A DNA stretch of 64,000 nt, taken from positions 186,001-250,000 of the forward strand of contig NZ_CP046804.1 in NCBI RefSeq assembly GCF_009763805.1, given 5' to 3'. This DNA comes from Vibrio cidicii. GTDB taxonomy: Bacteria > Pseudomonadota > Gammaproteobacteria > Enterobacterales > Vibrionaceae. This document shows positions 1 through 9,387 of this stretch, in pieces; position 1 is the stretch's first letter; each line of letters starts with the position of its first letter. The notes beneath the pieces were generated by a model. The model was not told the origin of the DNA and searched no databases. It was given only the letters and a program-made list of their open reading frames with translations. A program made the translations under genes and the position numbers.

Positions 1-16
1 TTCCTGCAGGGCTGAT

Positions 17-124
17 ATGAGTAATCATAAGGCCTCCTTGCTTAGCGTTGTGGTTATTAGCATCGTGGTTAATAGTGGCAATCCGAGCCCTGTAGATAAC
101 GTCGCTGTAGAAATTGGCGAATGA
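17..124 (+). CDS. Possible 35-codon ORF at window edge
   Basis: A short frame opens with ATG at 17 and stops with TGA at 122-124. The frame is also open back to base 2, so this may be the tail of a longer gene cut by the window edge. The predicted peptide has a hydrophobic stretch (LLSVVVISIVV) and no family I recognise. No convincing ribosome site precedes it. Low confidence that it is coding. Confidence 0.15.
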   Translation: MSNHKASLLSVVVISIVVNSGNPSPVDNVAVEIGE

Positions 125-142
125 GAGTGCAGGCTGGATTGC

Positions 143-167
143 TGCCACAGAGCCATGCTCTGTGGCA
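143..167. repeat. Strong inverted repeat (hairpin) in the leading intergenic region
   Basis: TGCCACAGAG at 143-152 pairs perfectly with the complement CTCTGTGGCA at 158-167 around a short loop. No run of T follows on either strand, so it is not a canonical Rho-independent terminator. It lies between the window edge and the 3' end of the diguanylate cyclase gene. Apart from this and the possible short ORF I see nothing in 1-289. Confidence 0.4.
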
Positions 168-289
168 CAAAATTAATGGCAGTTTTGTTAGCTTAGCAAA
201 GGATGATGGAAAAGAAACGTGATAACTAGTTGAAAAATCAGAACCTGACAGAGATGTTAGGTTCGTCTGCTGCATTTTTGTGCAACCAT

Positions 290-1849
290 TTAGCGCCAGT
301 AGAGCTGGTTCAAGCCGCGTTGTTTACTCTCTTTGAGCATAGTGCCTAAGCGATCCACGACATATTCTGGGTTATCCGCTTCACCAAACGCGGTGGAAAC
401 CGCACTGAGTGTGATGGTGATCTGTTGCTCGCGAAACTTAAACGGCAGTTTGCTGATTTCAGTTTGGATCTTTTTCACCAAGTTCAGCGCGTATTCATCG
501 GTTTGCTCGGGAATCAGCAGAATAAACTCTTCGCCACCAAAGCGGGCAACCGTATCTGTGTCTGCGGCGACTTTACGGATGGTGCGTGCAATGATTTTCA
601 GCGCTTTGTCGCCGGCGGTGTAGCCGTAGCTGTCGTTAATCGCTTTAAAGCTATCGATGTCGAGCAGCACGACTCGTAAGTTGTGTTGCGCGCGGATCCA
701 ACGTCGATATTCCAGCTCTAAACGGTCATTAAACGCCGTGCGGTTATACACCTTGGTGAGTGGATCAAGCAGCATACGCTGCGCCTGATCCTCCAAGCGG
801 CGGCGATAATCTTGAGTGACTTCAAATACCGCTTCAAGCTGATGTTGTCCGTATTGCAACCGCTCTTGCAGCACCTGCTCTTTTTCTTCAGCGAGGCTCA
901 AGCGCTGCGAAAGTGATTCAATCTGTGCCAGAAGTGGCGAAACCGTGGCTTTAAGCTGCTCAAGTTCGGTGGCGCTATCGACCGAAAAGCGACTTTTTGC
1001 CACCAGTTTGCCTAGCTCTTTATTAAATTGCTGGCGCTGTTCAAAGTAAGTTTGGCTTTGATCGACATTCTGATGGGAGGTTTTTAGATTGGCAGCAAGC
1101 GAAGCGTTGAGCTGTTCGAGAAACTGCTCTGACGCTTTGCGCTCGAAATGGGTCCCTTCAATGACCAATTTCAAAACCTGCAAAGTGAGTTCGATCAACG
1201 CCTCAGCTGAGACTCCGAGTAACAGCTTAGTGCGGATATCGAGCAGCAAATCGCCCGATTCGCCTTCAAAGTCTAACTCGGTAATTGCGTTTTGCAGCTC
1301 TGTGGCTAAGCAGTCCAGTTGATTTCTGTCGAGACTGTTTTGCTCATTAAAGTTGAGCCGAGAGTTGGAGGTGATGATTTTTAACGCGCGTTCGTAGATA
1401 TTGAGCAGCTTGACCGCGTGATCGACATTGCGTCCTTGGCCATGGCTAAACCCCATTAGGTTGCGCAGCTCGCGTTTGAGTTGCGCGGGCAAGCCTGCTA
1501 CGCGTTGCAGGGTTTCGCCACTGTGCTTCAATTGCTCGTCAAGAAAACTGGTCTGTTTATCCATAGCCACGGTTCGTTGTCTCAGCATTCTTTCCAGCAC
1601 CACCAAGCGCGGGAGCAAACGACTGACATCTTTTTGTTGTTCCAGCTCGCGCTGGATAGCCTGTAAATTTTGACTCAGTGTAGCATCAGACACCTGACAG
1701 GCGGCACTCAGCGAAGTCACAATTCGCTTGAGAACAAGCTGTTCGCGTTTGAATTTGAGTGATGTGTCACGATGTGTCAGCCTGAGTTGGTCTAATTGAC
1801 AACTCAACTGATGCAGTTGCGCTTGAATATCGGATTCCAAAATGCCCAT
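290..1849 (-). CDS. Diguanylate cyclase with long N-terminal helical region
   Basis: A 519-residue protein from the ATG at 1849; an upstream in-frame TTG at 1903 would add 18 residues but has no better ribosome site. The last ~160 residues form a GGDEF domain, with the family opening DPLTKVYNR (about residue 362) and an intact GGEEF active-site signature (about 438-442), so cyclic-di-GMP synthesis is expected. The inhibitory RxxD I-site is missing; the equivalent positions read A-D-T-D. The first ~350 residues are Glu/Gln/Leu rich, predicted helical or coiled coil, with no membrane segment or signal peptide, so it is probably cytoplasmic. It ends just upstream of nothing recognisable and follows the TPR/GGDEF-like gene on the same strand. 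The input signal is unknown. Confidence 0.85.
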   Translation of the reverse strand: MGILESDIQAQLHQLSCQLDQLRLTHRDTSLKFKREQLVLKRIVTSLSAACQVSDATLSQNLQAIQRELEQQKDVSRLLPRLVVLERMLRQRTVAMDKQTSFLDEQLKHSGETLQRVAGLPAQLKRELRNLMGFSHGQGRNVDHAVKLLNIYERALKIITSNSRLNFNEQNSLDRNQLDCLATELQNAITELDFEGESGDLLLDIRTKLLLGVSAEALIELTLQVLKLVIEGTHFERKASEQFLEQLNASLAANLKTSHQNVDQSQTYFEQRQQFNKELGKLVAKSRFSVDSATELEQLKATVSPLLAQIESLSQRLSLAEEKEQVLQERLQYGQHQLEAVFEVTQDYRRRLEDQAQRMLLDPLTKVYNRTAFNDRLELEYRRWIRAQHNLRVVLLDIDSFKAINDSYGYTAGDKALKIIARTIRKVAADTDTVARFGGEEFILLIPEQTDEYALNLVKKIQTEISKLPFKFREQQITITLSAVSTAFGEADNPEYVVDRLGTMLKESKQRGLNQLYWR

Positions 1850-1948
1850 TGTGAACGACAACACAGTCCATGTACTACTTAACGAAGGATCTGATAATAA
1901 CAAAAAACATTATAGCGTCATCTATTTGGCGGTTTAAGCGCGCGAGAT

Positions 1949-4216
1949 TTAGCCATTTTTTAATAAATTTTTGAGGTTGTCCTCATTCTGGTAAGACGAG
2001 TGTATTTTTATCAACCCTTGATGGATCGCTTGTTGTGCCGCATCCCTTATGTTACCGGATGCAAGGCTCGCCGCGGGCGCGTTGTCGATGGCCTTGAGGT
2101 AAACATAGTGGCTGCACTTATCCAACAAGCTTACTTCGCGTGCTAAGTGTGTGGCGAGCAGCAGCAGATCAAGCAACTCTTGGTCGTTGATTGCCGTGTA
2201 GGCGCGAGGTAAGAATGGGTAATCGGCCATGCCCATGCGCACAGTGCGATTGATGTGGTGCGCGGCAGCAAACTCATCGACCCAAGCTTGCACTTTGGCG
2301 AAAATGTCCTCGGCAGAATAATGGCGTTCCGTGTTGGGTTCGATGTAAAGCAGATTGGCGTCGGAAAAATGGTACAAGCGGGAAGGCTTGCTGATTTTGT
2401 CACTGAGAAACGCACCAAATGCCCGTTCGAGCTCTAAACCCGCTTTGTAACCGTGTTGCACATACATGCTGCGCAGGAAGGGCAGGTCGATCATCACGAA
2501 ACGTAGGCGATCATTCAACGGTTCGTGGATCAGTTCCCCGAGTTGCCACTGCTCAAAGGTTTGATTGGTTTTACGCAGCGAGTTGGACAGTTTCGCGTTG
2601 AGCATGCGCAAGTTACGCAGTTTGGAGCGCGAATGGGTATAGAGATCGGCGGTGAGTTGTTCTATCTGCGTGGTTTGCCGCTGCAGCAGTACGCCTCGTC
2701 TCATCAGGAGTAAAAACAGTACCAGTGAGAGCAAAAATAGTGCAAAGGCGATTTTCTGGAACTTGGCGTGCTCGATGGTAATTTTTTCGAGCTGTTCAGC
2801 TTGGCCTGTATAGTGAATGGTTTGTTCGGCAAACTCTTTTTGCTGACGAAATGCATCTTCACTGATCTGATTGAGTTTTTTCTGTTCAATGCTGACTAAC
2901 TGGTTGTAGTGCTTCAGACTCTCTAGCGCCAAATCGAACTGTTTGCCTTGTTCATAGCCCAGCGATAGCAATTGATAGGCTTGTTGCCGGATCGTCAAAT
3001 TTTCTTCTGCGGCGCTCGCGGTGATAGCCAGTGCGTTGTTGGCGTTAGCGATCACTCCTTGGCTGTCGTTTTGATAGAAGGCCAAGCCGGATTTGAGCAG
3101 CGCCGCTTGCGCTTTGAGTTTCGGGATATCGGCAAATTCCAACACTTCAAGTGCACGTTCCAGATATTGCTCCGCCAACGGATAGTTATAAAGTTGCAGG
3201 TAGGTTGCCGCGAGGCTTAGGCGAATGCTGACCACTTGCTGTACGTCGCGTGTCGAGCTGTCGTGATCCAGCACGTTAAAGTAGTGCACCAGCGCCAGAT
3301 TGTACTTTCCTTGGCGAAAATAGATGTTGCCCATTCTCTCCATAACCTGAGCGAGGATGGGCGAATTGGGATAGGCATCATAAAAATCGGCCGCTTGCGA
3401 AAGGTATTCCAGCGCTTTGTCGAGCACGCGGCGCTCTTCAAAAAGTTGTGCCAGCAAGCGATTCACTTTGGCGAGTCGCGCGCTTTTGTTGCCTTCAATC
3501 GCTTTCCAATAGCCAAACAGCAGCTCTGACAGGGCTAAGTTGTATTTCTGATGAGAGAGATAAAACTCACCGACGGCGATGTGGTAATCAATCAGAGTAT
3601 TTTCAGAGCGACTGTTTTTAATCAGCTCTTGCGCTTCGCTGTAGTAACGCTCTGCTTGCGGCAAATCATTTTGCTGTGATGCGAGTCGCGCTTGTTGCAT
3701 CAACAGTCGGTACTTAACGCTATCGGTCATCTGTAAAGAGGTGCTGGCAAGCTCCAACTGGTTGCTGATTTCGTCTAACGCACGTTTGGCTTTGAGGTAA
3801 TCTTTATCAAATTGCCACAACAATTGAGTACGCAGTAGCTTCACATCCAAATTGAGATAAGGCAGTTGAAAGGTTTTAGTCAACTGCTCCGCGGTATTGA
3901 GCTGCACCAGCGCTGAGCGGGAGTTGCCTAAAGCAAATTCTGCTCGGGCGAGAATTTTATACGCTTCAACACTGCCACTTGGCGTACGTAGCGCTCGGTC
4001 GGTGTCGTCGCGGGAAATCGCGGAAGGGCTTTTGTCTTGGTTGTTGGTGAGTTCGCGTTGTGTCAGATAATTTTGCACTATCTTCTTTGCTTGCGCTGGC
4101 TCGATGTCCACCAACTGCTCTGCTTCTGTCAATAAGACGGAAGAGAGCACCGTAGCATGCAACTGCACGCAAAAAAGCAGAGCTAAAATGCCGACTAGGC
4201 GTTGCCAACGCACCAT
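1949..4216 (-). CDS. TPR-repeat membrane protein with degenerate GGDEF-like C-terminus
   Basis: A 755-residue protein starting with a signal peptide (VGILALLFCVQLHA) and continuing through a long series of tetratricopeptide-type helical repeats (about residues 60-460). A single membrane segment (IAFALFLLSLVLFLLLM, about 490-506) is followed by a coiled coil and a C-terminal domain with the layout of a GGDEF domain. Where GGDEF should stand the sequence reads HFSDANLLYIEP, so it is very unlikely to make c-di-GMP; it may sense ligand or partner proteins. The periplasmic TPR plus cytoplasmic output suggests a sensor. It lies 45 bp upstream of the ORF frame of the active diguanylate cyclase on the same strand, consistent with a joint signalling unit. 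The family assignment is from pattern only. Confidence 0.75.
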   Translation of the reverse strand: MVRWQRLVGILALLFCVQLHATVLSSVLLTEAEQLVDIEPAQAKKIVQNYLTQRELTNNQDKSPSAISRDDTDRALRTPSGSVEAYKILARAEFALGNSRSALVQLNTAEQLTKTFQLPYLNLDVKLLRTQLLWQFDKDYLKAKRALDEISNQLELASTSLQMTDSVKYRLLMQQARLASQQNDLPQAERYYSEAQELIKNSRSENTLIDYHIAVGEFYLSHQKYNLALSELLFGYWKAIEGNKSARLAKVNRLLAQLFEERRVLDKALEYLSQAADFYDAYPNSPILAQVMERMGNIYFRQGKYNLALVHYFNVLDHDSSTRDVQQVVSIRLSLAATYLQLYNYPLAEQYLERALEVLEFADIPKLKAQAALLKSGLAFYQNDSQGVIANANNALAITASAAEENLTIRQQAYQLLSLGYEQGKQFDLALESLKHYNQLVSIEQKKLNQISEDAFRQQKEFAEQTIHYTGQAEQLEKITIEHAKFQKIAFALFLLSLVLFLLLMRRGVLLQRQTTQIEQLTADLYTHSRSKLRNLRMLNAKLSNSLRKTNQTFEQWQLGELIHEPLNDRLRFVMIDLPFLRSMYVQHGYKAGLELERAFGAFLSDKISKPSRLYHFSDANLLYIEPNTERHYSAEDIFAKVQAWVDEFAAAHHINRTVRMGMADYPFLPRAYTAINDQELLDLLLLATHLAREVSLLDKCSHYVYLKAIDNAPAASLASGNIRDAAQQAIHQGLIKIHSSYQNEDNLKNLLKNG

Positions 4217-4240
4217 GTTTAATCCCTCAACGCGATATCG

Positions 4241-5098
4241 TTACTGACGAGCCATACGCTGGTTGTGCGCAGGTTTGGCTTGTTGTGTGGAGCGGTAAGG
4301 GTTGATGTCCAAACCACCTCGGCGGGTGTAACGCGCGTACACAGTGAGGCTTTGTGGCGCACAGTACTTCATGATGTCGGTAAAAATACGCTCGACGCAC
4401 TGCTCATGAAACTCATTGTGCTCACGGAATGAGACCAGATAGCGTAGTAGCTTTTCGCGATCAATCTGTTTGCCGTGATAAGCAATTTCCACGCTGCCCC
4501 AATCGGGTTGATTGGTGATTAAGCAGTTCGATTTCAGCAGATGGCTGTGTAGCGTTTCTTGCACCACCGTCTCTCCCGCAGCATCTTGCAGTAGAGATTG
4601 GTCGAAATCGTAGCTCTCGATCTCAATATCTTGATCGTCGATGCATTCACCTGCCATGGTCACAATCGGTTGTTGTGTGTAGTGGCTGAGAGGATTGACC
4701 TTCACCGCTACAGGTTCACCAGCGCAGGCGGATAAATCGCTTGTTAAGCGTTCAATCACCGCTTGCCAAGTGGCAAAGCGAGTCTGGTTATAGCTGTTGA
4801 GGTAGAGTTTAAAGGATTTTGACTCAATCAAGTTGGGGCTGGTGGCCGGAATAGACACTTCGCCTACCGCGACTTGCGGTAAGCCTTTGCTGTTGAGCCA
4901 AGAGAGTTCGTAGAGTGTCCAGATGTCGTGACCGACGAACGGCAAGTTCGCACCCAATTGCAGATCGTCGCGGTTGAGGCTACGCGGAACAGGTTGAAGT
5001 AAACTTGCGTCGTATTGTGTGGCGTATTCGGTTTTTTTGCCCAAAGTCAGGCCTGCCAGCTCTTTGGCGTCAGAATATTTGCTCATACTTGTAGTCAT
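4241..5098 (-). CDS. queF: NADPH-dependent 7-cyano-7-deazaguanine reductase
   Basis: QueF reduces preQ0 to preQ1 in queuosine (tRNA wobble base) synthesis in the cytoplasm. The product of 281-285 residues is the long (YqfH-like, two-lobed) type. The catalytic region [11 protein letters not shown] holds the nucleophilic Cys and the Asp, and the C-terminal [16 protein letters not shown] and [13 protein letters not shown] segments are typical. Two ATGs are possible, at 5098 and 5086; the second ([10 protein letters not shown]) is the start I remember for Vibrio homologues, and neither has a clear Shine-Dalgarno. It is divergent from syd, sharing a 79-bp promoter region. I see no preQ1 riboswitch upstream. 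Confidence 0.95.
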   Translation of the reverse strand: MTTSMSKYSDAKELAGLTLGKKTEYATQYDASLLQPVPRSLNRDDLQLGANLPFVGHDIWTLYELSWLNSKGLPQVAVGEVSIPATSPNLIESKSFKLYLNSYNQTRFATWQAVIERLTSDLSACAGEPVAVKVNPLSHYTQQPIVTMAGECIDDQDIEIESYDFDQSLLQDAAGETVVQETLHSHLLKSNCLITNQPDWGSVEIAYHGKQIDREKLLRYLVSFREHNEFHEQCVERIFTDIMKYCAPQSLTVYARYTRRGGLDINPYRSTQQAKPAHNQRMARQ

Positions 5099-5177
5099 TT
5101 TCGATTAGAATGGCGGGAATTTTACTGAATCCATCGCTTAAAAGCCATCTTGCAACTCGGGATAACTAGGAGTTTTC

Positions 5178-5723
5178 ATGACGAATCCAGTCTCACAAGC
5201 GCTTGCCGAATTCAGCCAGCGTTTTCAGCTGTGCTGGCAACAGACACATAATGAACTGCCATGCAGTGACGATCTGGTTGATCTCGACTCTCCATGCATC
5301 CAACGTAAAACCGAACATCAAGTGTGGTGGCAGCCTGTTGCTTTGGAGGAGGCAGCCGATTTTGTCAATGTTGAACGGGCGATCGAGCTCACTTTGCACG
5401 ATGACATCAAAGCCTTTTACGGCAGTCAGTATGCGGCGGATATGAACGCCACTTGGCAAGGTAATGAGCTGACGCTGCTGCAAGTATGGAGCGAAGAGGA
5501 CTTCAGCCGCTTGCAGGAGAACATTTTGGGTCATTTGGTGACGCAGCGTCGTTTGAAACTCAAACCGACGGTGTTTATTGCTGTGACCGATGCTGAGTTG
5601 GATGTGATTTCCATCTGTAATCTCACTGGTAACGTGATCTTAGAAAGGCTCGGCACCGACAAAAGAGAAGTGCTTGCGCCCAATGTGGCGGAGTTTTTGG
5701 CCAACCTAGCGGTTGTGGTGTAA
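5178..5723 (+). CDS. syd: SecY-interacting protein Syd
   Basis: A 181-residue soluble protein matching the Syd family over its full length, with conserved stretches [24 protein letters not shown] and the acidic [14 protein letters not shown] region. In E. coli Syd binds the inner face of SecY and monitors or proofreads the translocon. The ATG is preceded by AACTAGGAGTTTTC, a good ribosome site. The following zinc-ribbon gene begins 2 bp after the stop codon, indicating an operon. It is divergent from queF. Confidence 0.93.
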   Translation: MTNPVSQALAEFSQRFQLCWQQTHNELPCSDDLVDLDSPCIQRKTEHQVWWQPVALEEAADFVNVERAIELTLHDDIKAFYGSQYAADMNATWQGNELTLLQVWSEEDFSRLQENILGHLVTQRRLKLKPTVFIAVTDAELDVISICNLTGNVILERLGTDKREVLAPNVAEFLANLAVVV

Positions 5724-5725
5724 GT

Positions 5726-6502
5726 ATGTACGTCGTTGAATTGCAATTTGAATGTTTTGACAACACCACGGTGAGCGCGGTCGACAAAGCGATTAACGGT
5801 TTGATGGATGCGCTGCGCTATAACGGCCAAGTGCTGGGGCGTGAGTTTCCGATTGTGATGGGCGATGGCGAGTTTTTTGTCCGCGCCGTATGCCCGGAAA
5901 AAGAGAGTTTGCACCCTCGCTACCATTCGGATTTTGTGCGCGTGTGCTTGGAGCGTTTGTCTGAAGCCGCGCTTCTAGCGCCGAAAATGCGCTTGCTGGG
6001 GCGCGATATCAACTCAGAACAAGCGGCCGATGAAGAGAGACCAAGCTGGCAAGTCCTCTACACCACCTACGTACACACCTGCTCTCCGCTGCGCAGCGGA
6101 GAAACCTTGCTGCCGATTCCGCTATATCGTAATGGCCCGACGTTAAATGGCGATCATAAAGCGGTGATCAAATGGCAAACGGAATGGCAAGCGTGTGATG
6201 AGATCCAGATGGCGGGAGGCTGCCGCGCTGAGCACGCCGCGCTGCACGAGATTTGTGATGTTGACAGTGTGCTGTTTCGTCGCGGCTGGGATTTGCGCGG
6301 GCGGATCGAGTACCTCACGCAGATCCCGACTTATTACTATCAATATCGTGTTGGTGGCACCTCGCTGGCGGACGAGCAGAGCCGAAAATGCCCGAAATGT
6401 GGCGGTGAGTGGCTACAAGCGCAGGCGCTGCACGACATCTTCCACTTCAAATGCGATACGTGCCGTATCGTCTCCAATATCTCTTGGGATCACTTAAAGT
6501 AA
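5726..6502 (+). CDS. Zn-ribbon protein, DUF2310 family
   Basis: A 258-residue protein whose C-terminus carries a two-knuckle zinc ribbon, CPKCGG followed about 20 residues later by CDTC. The body resembles the DUF2310 family (Zn-ribbon-containing, possibly nucleic-acid-binding proteins) found next to syd in Vibrio. It begins 2 bp after the syd stop, so the two are probably cotranscribed and translationally coupled. No enzymatic function is known to me. There is no signal peptide or membrane segment. Confidence 0.8.
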   Translation: MYVVELQFECFDNTTVSAVDKAINGLMDALRYNGQVLGREFPIVMGDGEFFVRAVCPEKESLHPRYHSDFVRVCLERLSEAALLAPKMRLLGRDINSEQAADEERPSWQVLYTTYVHTCSPLRSGETLLPIPLYRNGPTLNGDHKAVIKWQTEWQACDEIQMAGGCRAEHAALHEICDVDSVLFRRGWDLRGRIEYLTQIPTYYYQYRVGGTSLADEQSRKCPKCGGEWLQAQALHDIFHFKCDTCRIVSNISWDHLK

Positions 6503-6511
6503 TTGCCGAAC

Positions 6512-6543
6512 AAAAAAAGGGTTGACGCTTACACGTCAACCCT
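6512..6543 (-). terminator. Terminator of metNIQ
   Basis: A 10-bp perfect stem (AGGGTTGACG / CGTCAACCCT) with a 6-base loop. On the minus strand it is followed by seven T residues, giving a canonical Rho-independent terminator 28 bp past metQ. It may also help stop transcription arriving from the zinc-ribbon gene. Confidence 0.9.
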
Positions 6544-6571
6544 AATGATTTCTTACTTTCGGCTCGCGAAA

Positions 6572-7381
6572 TTACCAGCCTTTTACCACGCCGCCTTGGA
6601 AGATCTCAGAGGCCGCTTTGTACACTTCTTCGGTTTGGTATGCTTTGACAAAGTTTTGTACGTTTTCCGCTTGCACGTTGTTTTGACGCGCCACGATCAG
6701 GTTAACGTAAGGTGACTCTTTATCTTCGACAAATACGCCATCTTTTTGCGGAGTCAAATTGATTGAGCTCGCGTAAGTGGTGTTGATGATAGACAGAGCA
6801 ACGTCATCCAGAGAGCGTGGTAGTTGCGCGGCATCCAGTTCAAGGATAGTCAGGTTTTTCGGGTTACCAACGATGTCGCGAACGGTAGCCAGTAGGCCAA
6901 CTTTGTCACGCAGTTTGATCAGGCCTTGTTGCTCCAGCAGCAGCAGTGAACGACCAAGGTTGGTGGGATCGTTAGGTACTGCGATGCGTGCGCCGTCTTG
7001 GATTTCTGCTACCGATTTCACTTGCTTTGAGTAGCCCGCGATTGGGTAAACAAAGGTGTTGCCCGCGATAGTCAGTTTGTAACCACGGTCAGTGACTTGC
7101 TGATCGAGGTACGGCTTGTGTTGGAACGCGTTGACGTCGATAGATCCGTCATCCAGTGCTGCGTTTGGTGTGACGTAGTCAGTAAAAGTCACCAGCTCAA
7201 CATCCAGACCATATTTTTCTTTGGCCACTTTTGCCGCCACTTCTGCAACTTGAGCTTCGGCACCCGCCATCACGCCCACTTTGATCTTGCTGTTGTCGGC
7301 GGCTTTTTCACCACAACCAGAGAGAATCAGAGCTGAGGCTGCGGCGGCAATCGTCAATAAACCTTTGAGGCTAAATTTCAT
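6572..7381 (-). CDS. metQ: Methionine ABC transporter substrate-binding lipoprotein
   Basis: A 269-residue NlpA/MetQ family lipoprotein that captures D/L-methionine for the MetNI transporter. The signal peptide ends in a lipobox LSGC with acylated Cys23. Family segments KIKVGVMAGAEAQVAEVAAK, the DDGSIDVNAFQHKPYLD motif and VPNDPTNLGRSLLLLEQ are present. The ATG at 7381 is chosen because AAGGAG stands at the right distance; a reading frame open to 7411 is ignored. It is the last gene of metNIQ, 33 bp after metI. Confidence 0.95.
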   Translation of the reverse strand: MKFSLKGLLTIAAAASALILSGCGEKAADNSKIKVGVMAGAEAQVAEVAAKVAKEKYGLDVELVTFTDYVTPNAALDDGSIDVNAFQHKPYLDQQVTDRGYKLTIAGNTFVYPIAGYSKQVKSVAEIQDGARIAVPNDPTNLGRSLLLLEQQGLIKLRDKVGLLATVRDIVGNPKNLTILELDAAQLPRSLDDVALSIINTTYASSINLTPQKDGVFVEDKESPYVNLIVARQNNVQAENVQNFVKAYQTEEVYKAASEIFQGGVVKGW

Positions 7382-7414
7382 CGTAAATCTCCTTATATTT
7401 TTATCTTGCAATTC

Positions 7415-8092
7415 TTAGCGGTGGTCTACGCGGCGTACAATTGCATCGCCGATAGACTGAATAATCTGTACTAGCACAATCAACATGACGACAGTCACCG
7501 CCATGATCACCACGTCGTAGCGGTGGAAACCATACCGGATGGCGACATCGCCCAAGCCACCACCACCAACGGTTCCTGCCATCGCGGAGTAGCTGACCAG
7601 TGTCACTAAAGTGATAGTGACAGAGTTAACAATGGTCGGTAGCGCTTCAGGAAGCAGTACCTTAGTGATAATTTGCAGTGGCGTAGCGCCCATGGCTTGC
7701 GCCGCTTCAACCAGACCCGACGGCACTTCCAGCAGCGCGCCTTCAATTAAACGGGCCACAAAAGGTATCGCCCCTATGGTCAGCGGCACGATGGCGGCAG
7801 TGGTGCCGATAAAGGTGCCCACCAGTAATTTCGTCACCGGAATAATCGCCACCATCAGCACCAGAAAAGGCACCGAGCGGCCTACGTTGACGATGGCGCC
7901 AAGGATTTTGTTGAGCTTGGTGTTTTCCAACAAACCACCTTTTTTACTGGTGTGCAGAATCACACCAAGGGGAATGCCAATCGCAAAACCGACCACGCCA
8001 GCCACCGCCACCATGTACAAGGTTTGCCAAGTTGCGCCCAGCAGGAGATCGCCATTTAAACTCAACCACTGTGCAATCGTATTAAAGGACAT
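7415..8092 (-). CDS. metI: Methionine ABC transporter permease
   Basis: A 225-residue inner-membrane permease with about five hydrophobic segments and the EAA coupling loop ([24 protein letters not shown], about residues 135-158) that contacts the ATPase MetN. Its start overlaps the last 11 bases of metN, so translation is probably coupled. Length and sequence are typical of MetI. Confidence 0.95.
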   Translation of the reverse strand: MSFNTIAQWLSLNGDLLLGATWQTLYMVAVAGVVGFAIGIPLGVILHTSKKGGLLENTKLNKILGAIVNVGRSVPFLVLMVAIIPVTKLLVGTFIGTTAAIVPLTIGAIPFVARLIEGALLEVPSGLVEAAQAMGATPLQIITKVLLPEALPTIVNSVTITLVTLVSYSAMAGTVGGGGLGDVAIRYGFHRYDVVIMAVTVVMLIVLVQIIQSIGDAIVRRVDHR

Positions 8093-9117
8093 AACCCAGT
8101 ACCTCCACTTTTACGTTATGTTCGCGCAAAAATTCCAGTGCGGCGTTGTCGTCTTCTTCATTGCCAAACAGCTCAGCGACCATCATGCCGAACTTGACGC
8201 CGCCTGCGTAATCGAGATCGGAGCTGAGTATGCTGATATCAATATTGAATTTACGCGAGATCTGAGACACCAGCGGCGCGTCGACCGTTGCTCCGGTAAA
8301 TTCCAGCCTGACCAGTGGGTAGCTGCCTTCAACGCGATTTGGCCGCAAGCGTGCTTGGTAATCTTCCGGAATGGAGAGATCCAAGGTAGAGCGAATAAAC
8401 GCGTGCGCCAGTTCGGTTTTCGGATGGGCGAAGATCTCGCCAACCGTGCCTTTTTCAACCAGTTCGCCGTCACCGATGATCGCCACTTCGTGACAGATGC
8501 TTTTCACCACATCCATCTCATGCGTAATAAGCAGCATGGTGATTTTCAGTTTGCGGTTGATCTCTTTCAGCAGTTCCAAAATCGATTGCGTGGTCGCAGG
8601 ATCGAGTGCGCTGGTGGCTTCGTCGCACAACAGCACTTTCGGATCGCTCGCCAAAGCGCGGGCAATCGCGACGCGCTGCTTTTGCCCGCCGCTGAGATTG
8701 GCCGGGTAACTTTCCTGTTTGTCCGATAAGCCAACCAGTTTGAGCAACTGCGTCACTTTCTCTTTGGTCTGTTTCTTTGCTCTTGCCCGCCAATTCCAGT
8801 GGCAGGGCAACGTTGTCAAACACGCTGCGTGAGGAAAGCAGATTAAAATGCTGGAAAATCATGCCAATGTTGCGGCGTGCTTCGCCCAGTTGCGCTTTGC
8901 TGAGGGTAGTGAGGTCAACTCCGTCCACCACAATGCGGCCGCTGCTTGGCGCTTCTAGCATGTTGACGCAGCGGATCAACGTGCTTTTCCCTGCACCCGA
9001 TGATCCGATAACACCAAAAATGGTGCCTTCTGCGATATGTAAGTTGATGTTTTTCAAAGCATGTATCTCCTTACTGCCTTGATAAAACACTTTATTTACC
9101 TGACTAATTTCAATCAT
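8082..9117 (-). CDS. metN: Methionine ABC transporter ATP-binding protein (one-base frameshift)
   Basis: MetN powers methionine import. The N-terminal part holds Walker A ([10 protein letters not shown]) and the C-terminal part the signature LSGGQKQR, Walker B ([13 protein letters not shown]), the switch His (ITHEMD) and the regulatory NIL domain. The two parts are in different frames: after LELAGKSKE the frame breaks at 8771-8775, where GAAAC replaces the GAAC needed to continue as [10 protein letters not shown]. Removing one base gives 344 residues, the normal family length. Because metI and metQ are intact I take this as a sequence error, one of the repeated GTTC/GTTTC events in this window. 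The ATG at 9117 is preceded by AAGGAG. Confidence 0.9.
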
Positions 9118-9215
9118 TTTTATACCTGTGCAGGGACAACAGAATAATATTTTGAGCGCTGGCTCACTTTTCAGATGATGCTATGGCTTTCACGTTTTTA
9201 AGTCAATAGATATTT

Positions 9216-9239
9216 TTACGTCTAGACGTCCAAACGTTT
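9216..9239 (-). promoter_or_regulatory. Tandem MetJ operator (met boxes)
   Basis: Three contiguous 8-bp boxes, TTACGTCT, AGACGTCC and AAACGTTT, each centred on ACGT and close to the MetJ consensus AGACGTCT. MetJ with S-adenosylmethionine binds such tandem arrays. They lie about 100 bp upstream of metN, so metNIQ is expected to be repressed when methionine is plentiful, as in E. coli. Confidence 0.85.
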
Positions 9240-9344
9240 AGCGGTTTACCAATCAAATCGTCATTAGATAGAGAAGAATAGTCTATGCAGGGCGATTGAG
9301 TTGGCTGTATGGCAGTTGAAACTCGCAAACGTCGCCTTTTCGGT

Positions 9345-9350
9345 TATAAT
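9345..9350 (+). promoter_or_regulatory. -10 element upstream of gmhB
   Basis: A perfect TATAAT lies 38 bp before the gmhB start. No good -35 is found at 17 bp; the best TTGAAA is too far (23 bp). The 9118-9387 gap therefore holds the divergent metNIQ control region and the gmhB promoter. Confidence 0.55.
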
Positions 9351-9387
9351 CGCGCTTTAAGTTACCCTGTTGACAGAGATATAGATT

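Noticed and set aside
69..275. 68-codon minus-strand ORF at the window start.
   Set aside because: No ribosome site, no recognisable family, composition unlike neighbours; it overlaps a strong hairpin.
5099..5177. preQ1 riboswitch upstream of queF.
   Set aside because: The 79-bp divergent gap shows no pseudoknot aptamer pattern or terminator/anti-RBS pairing.
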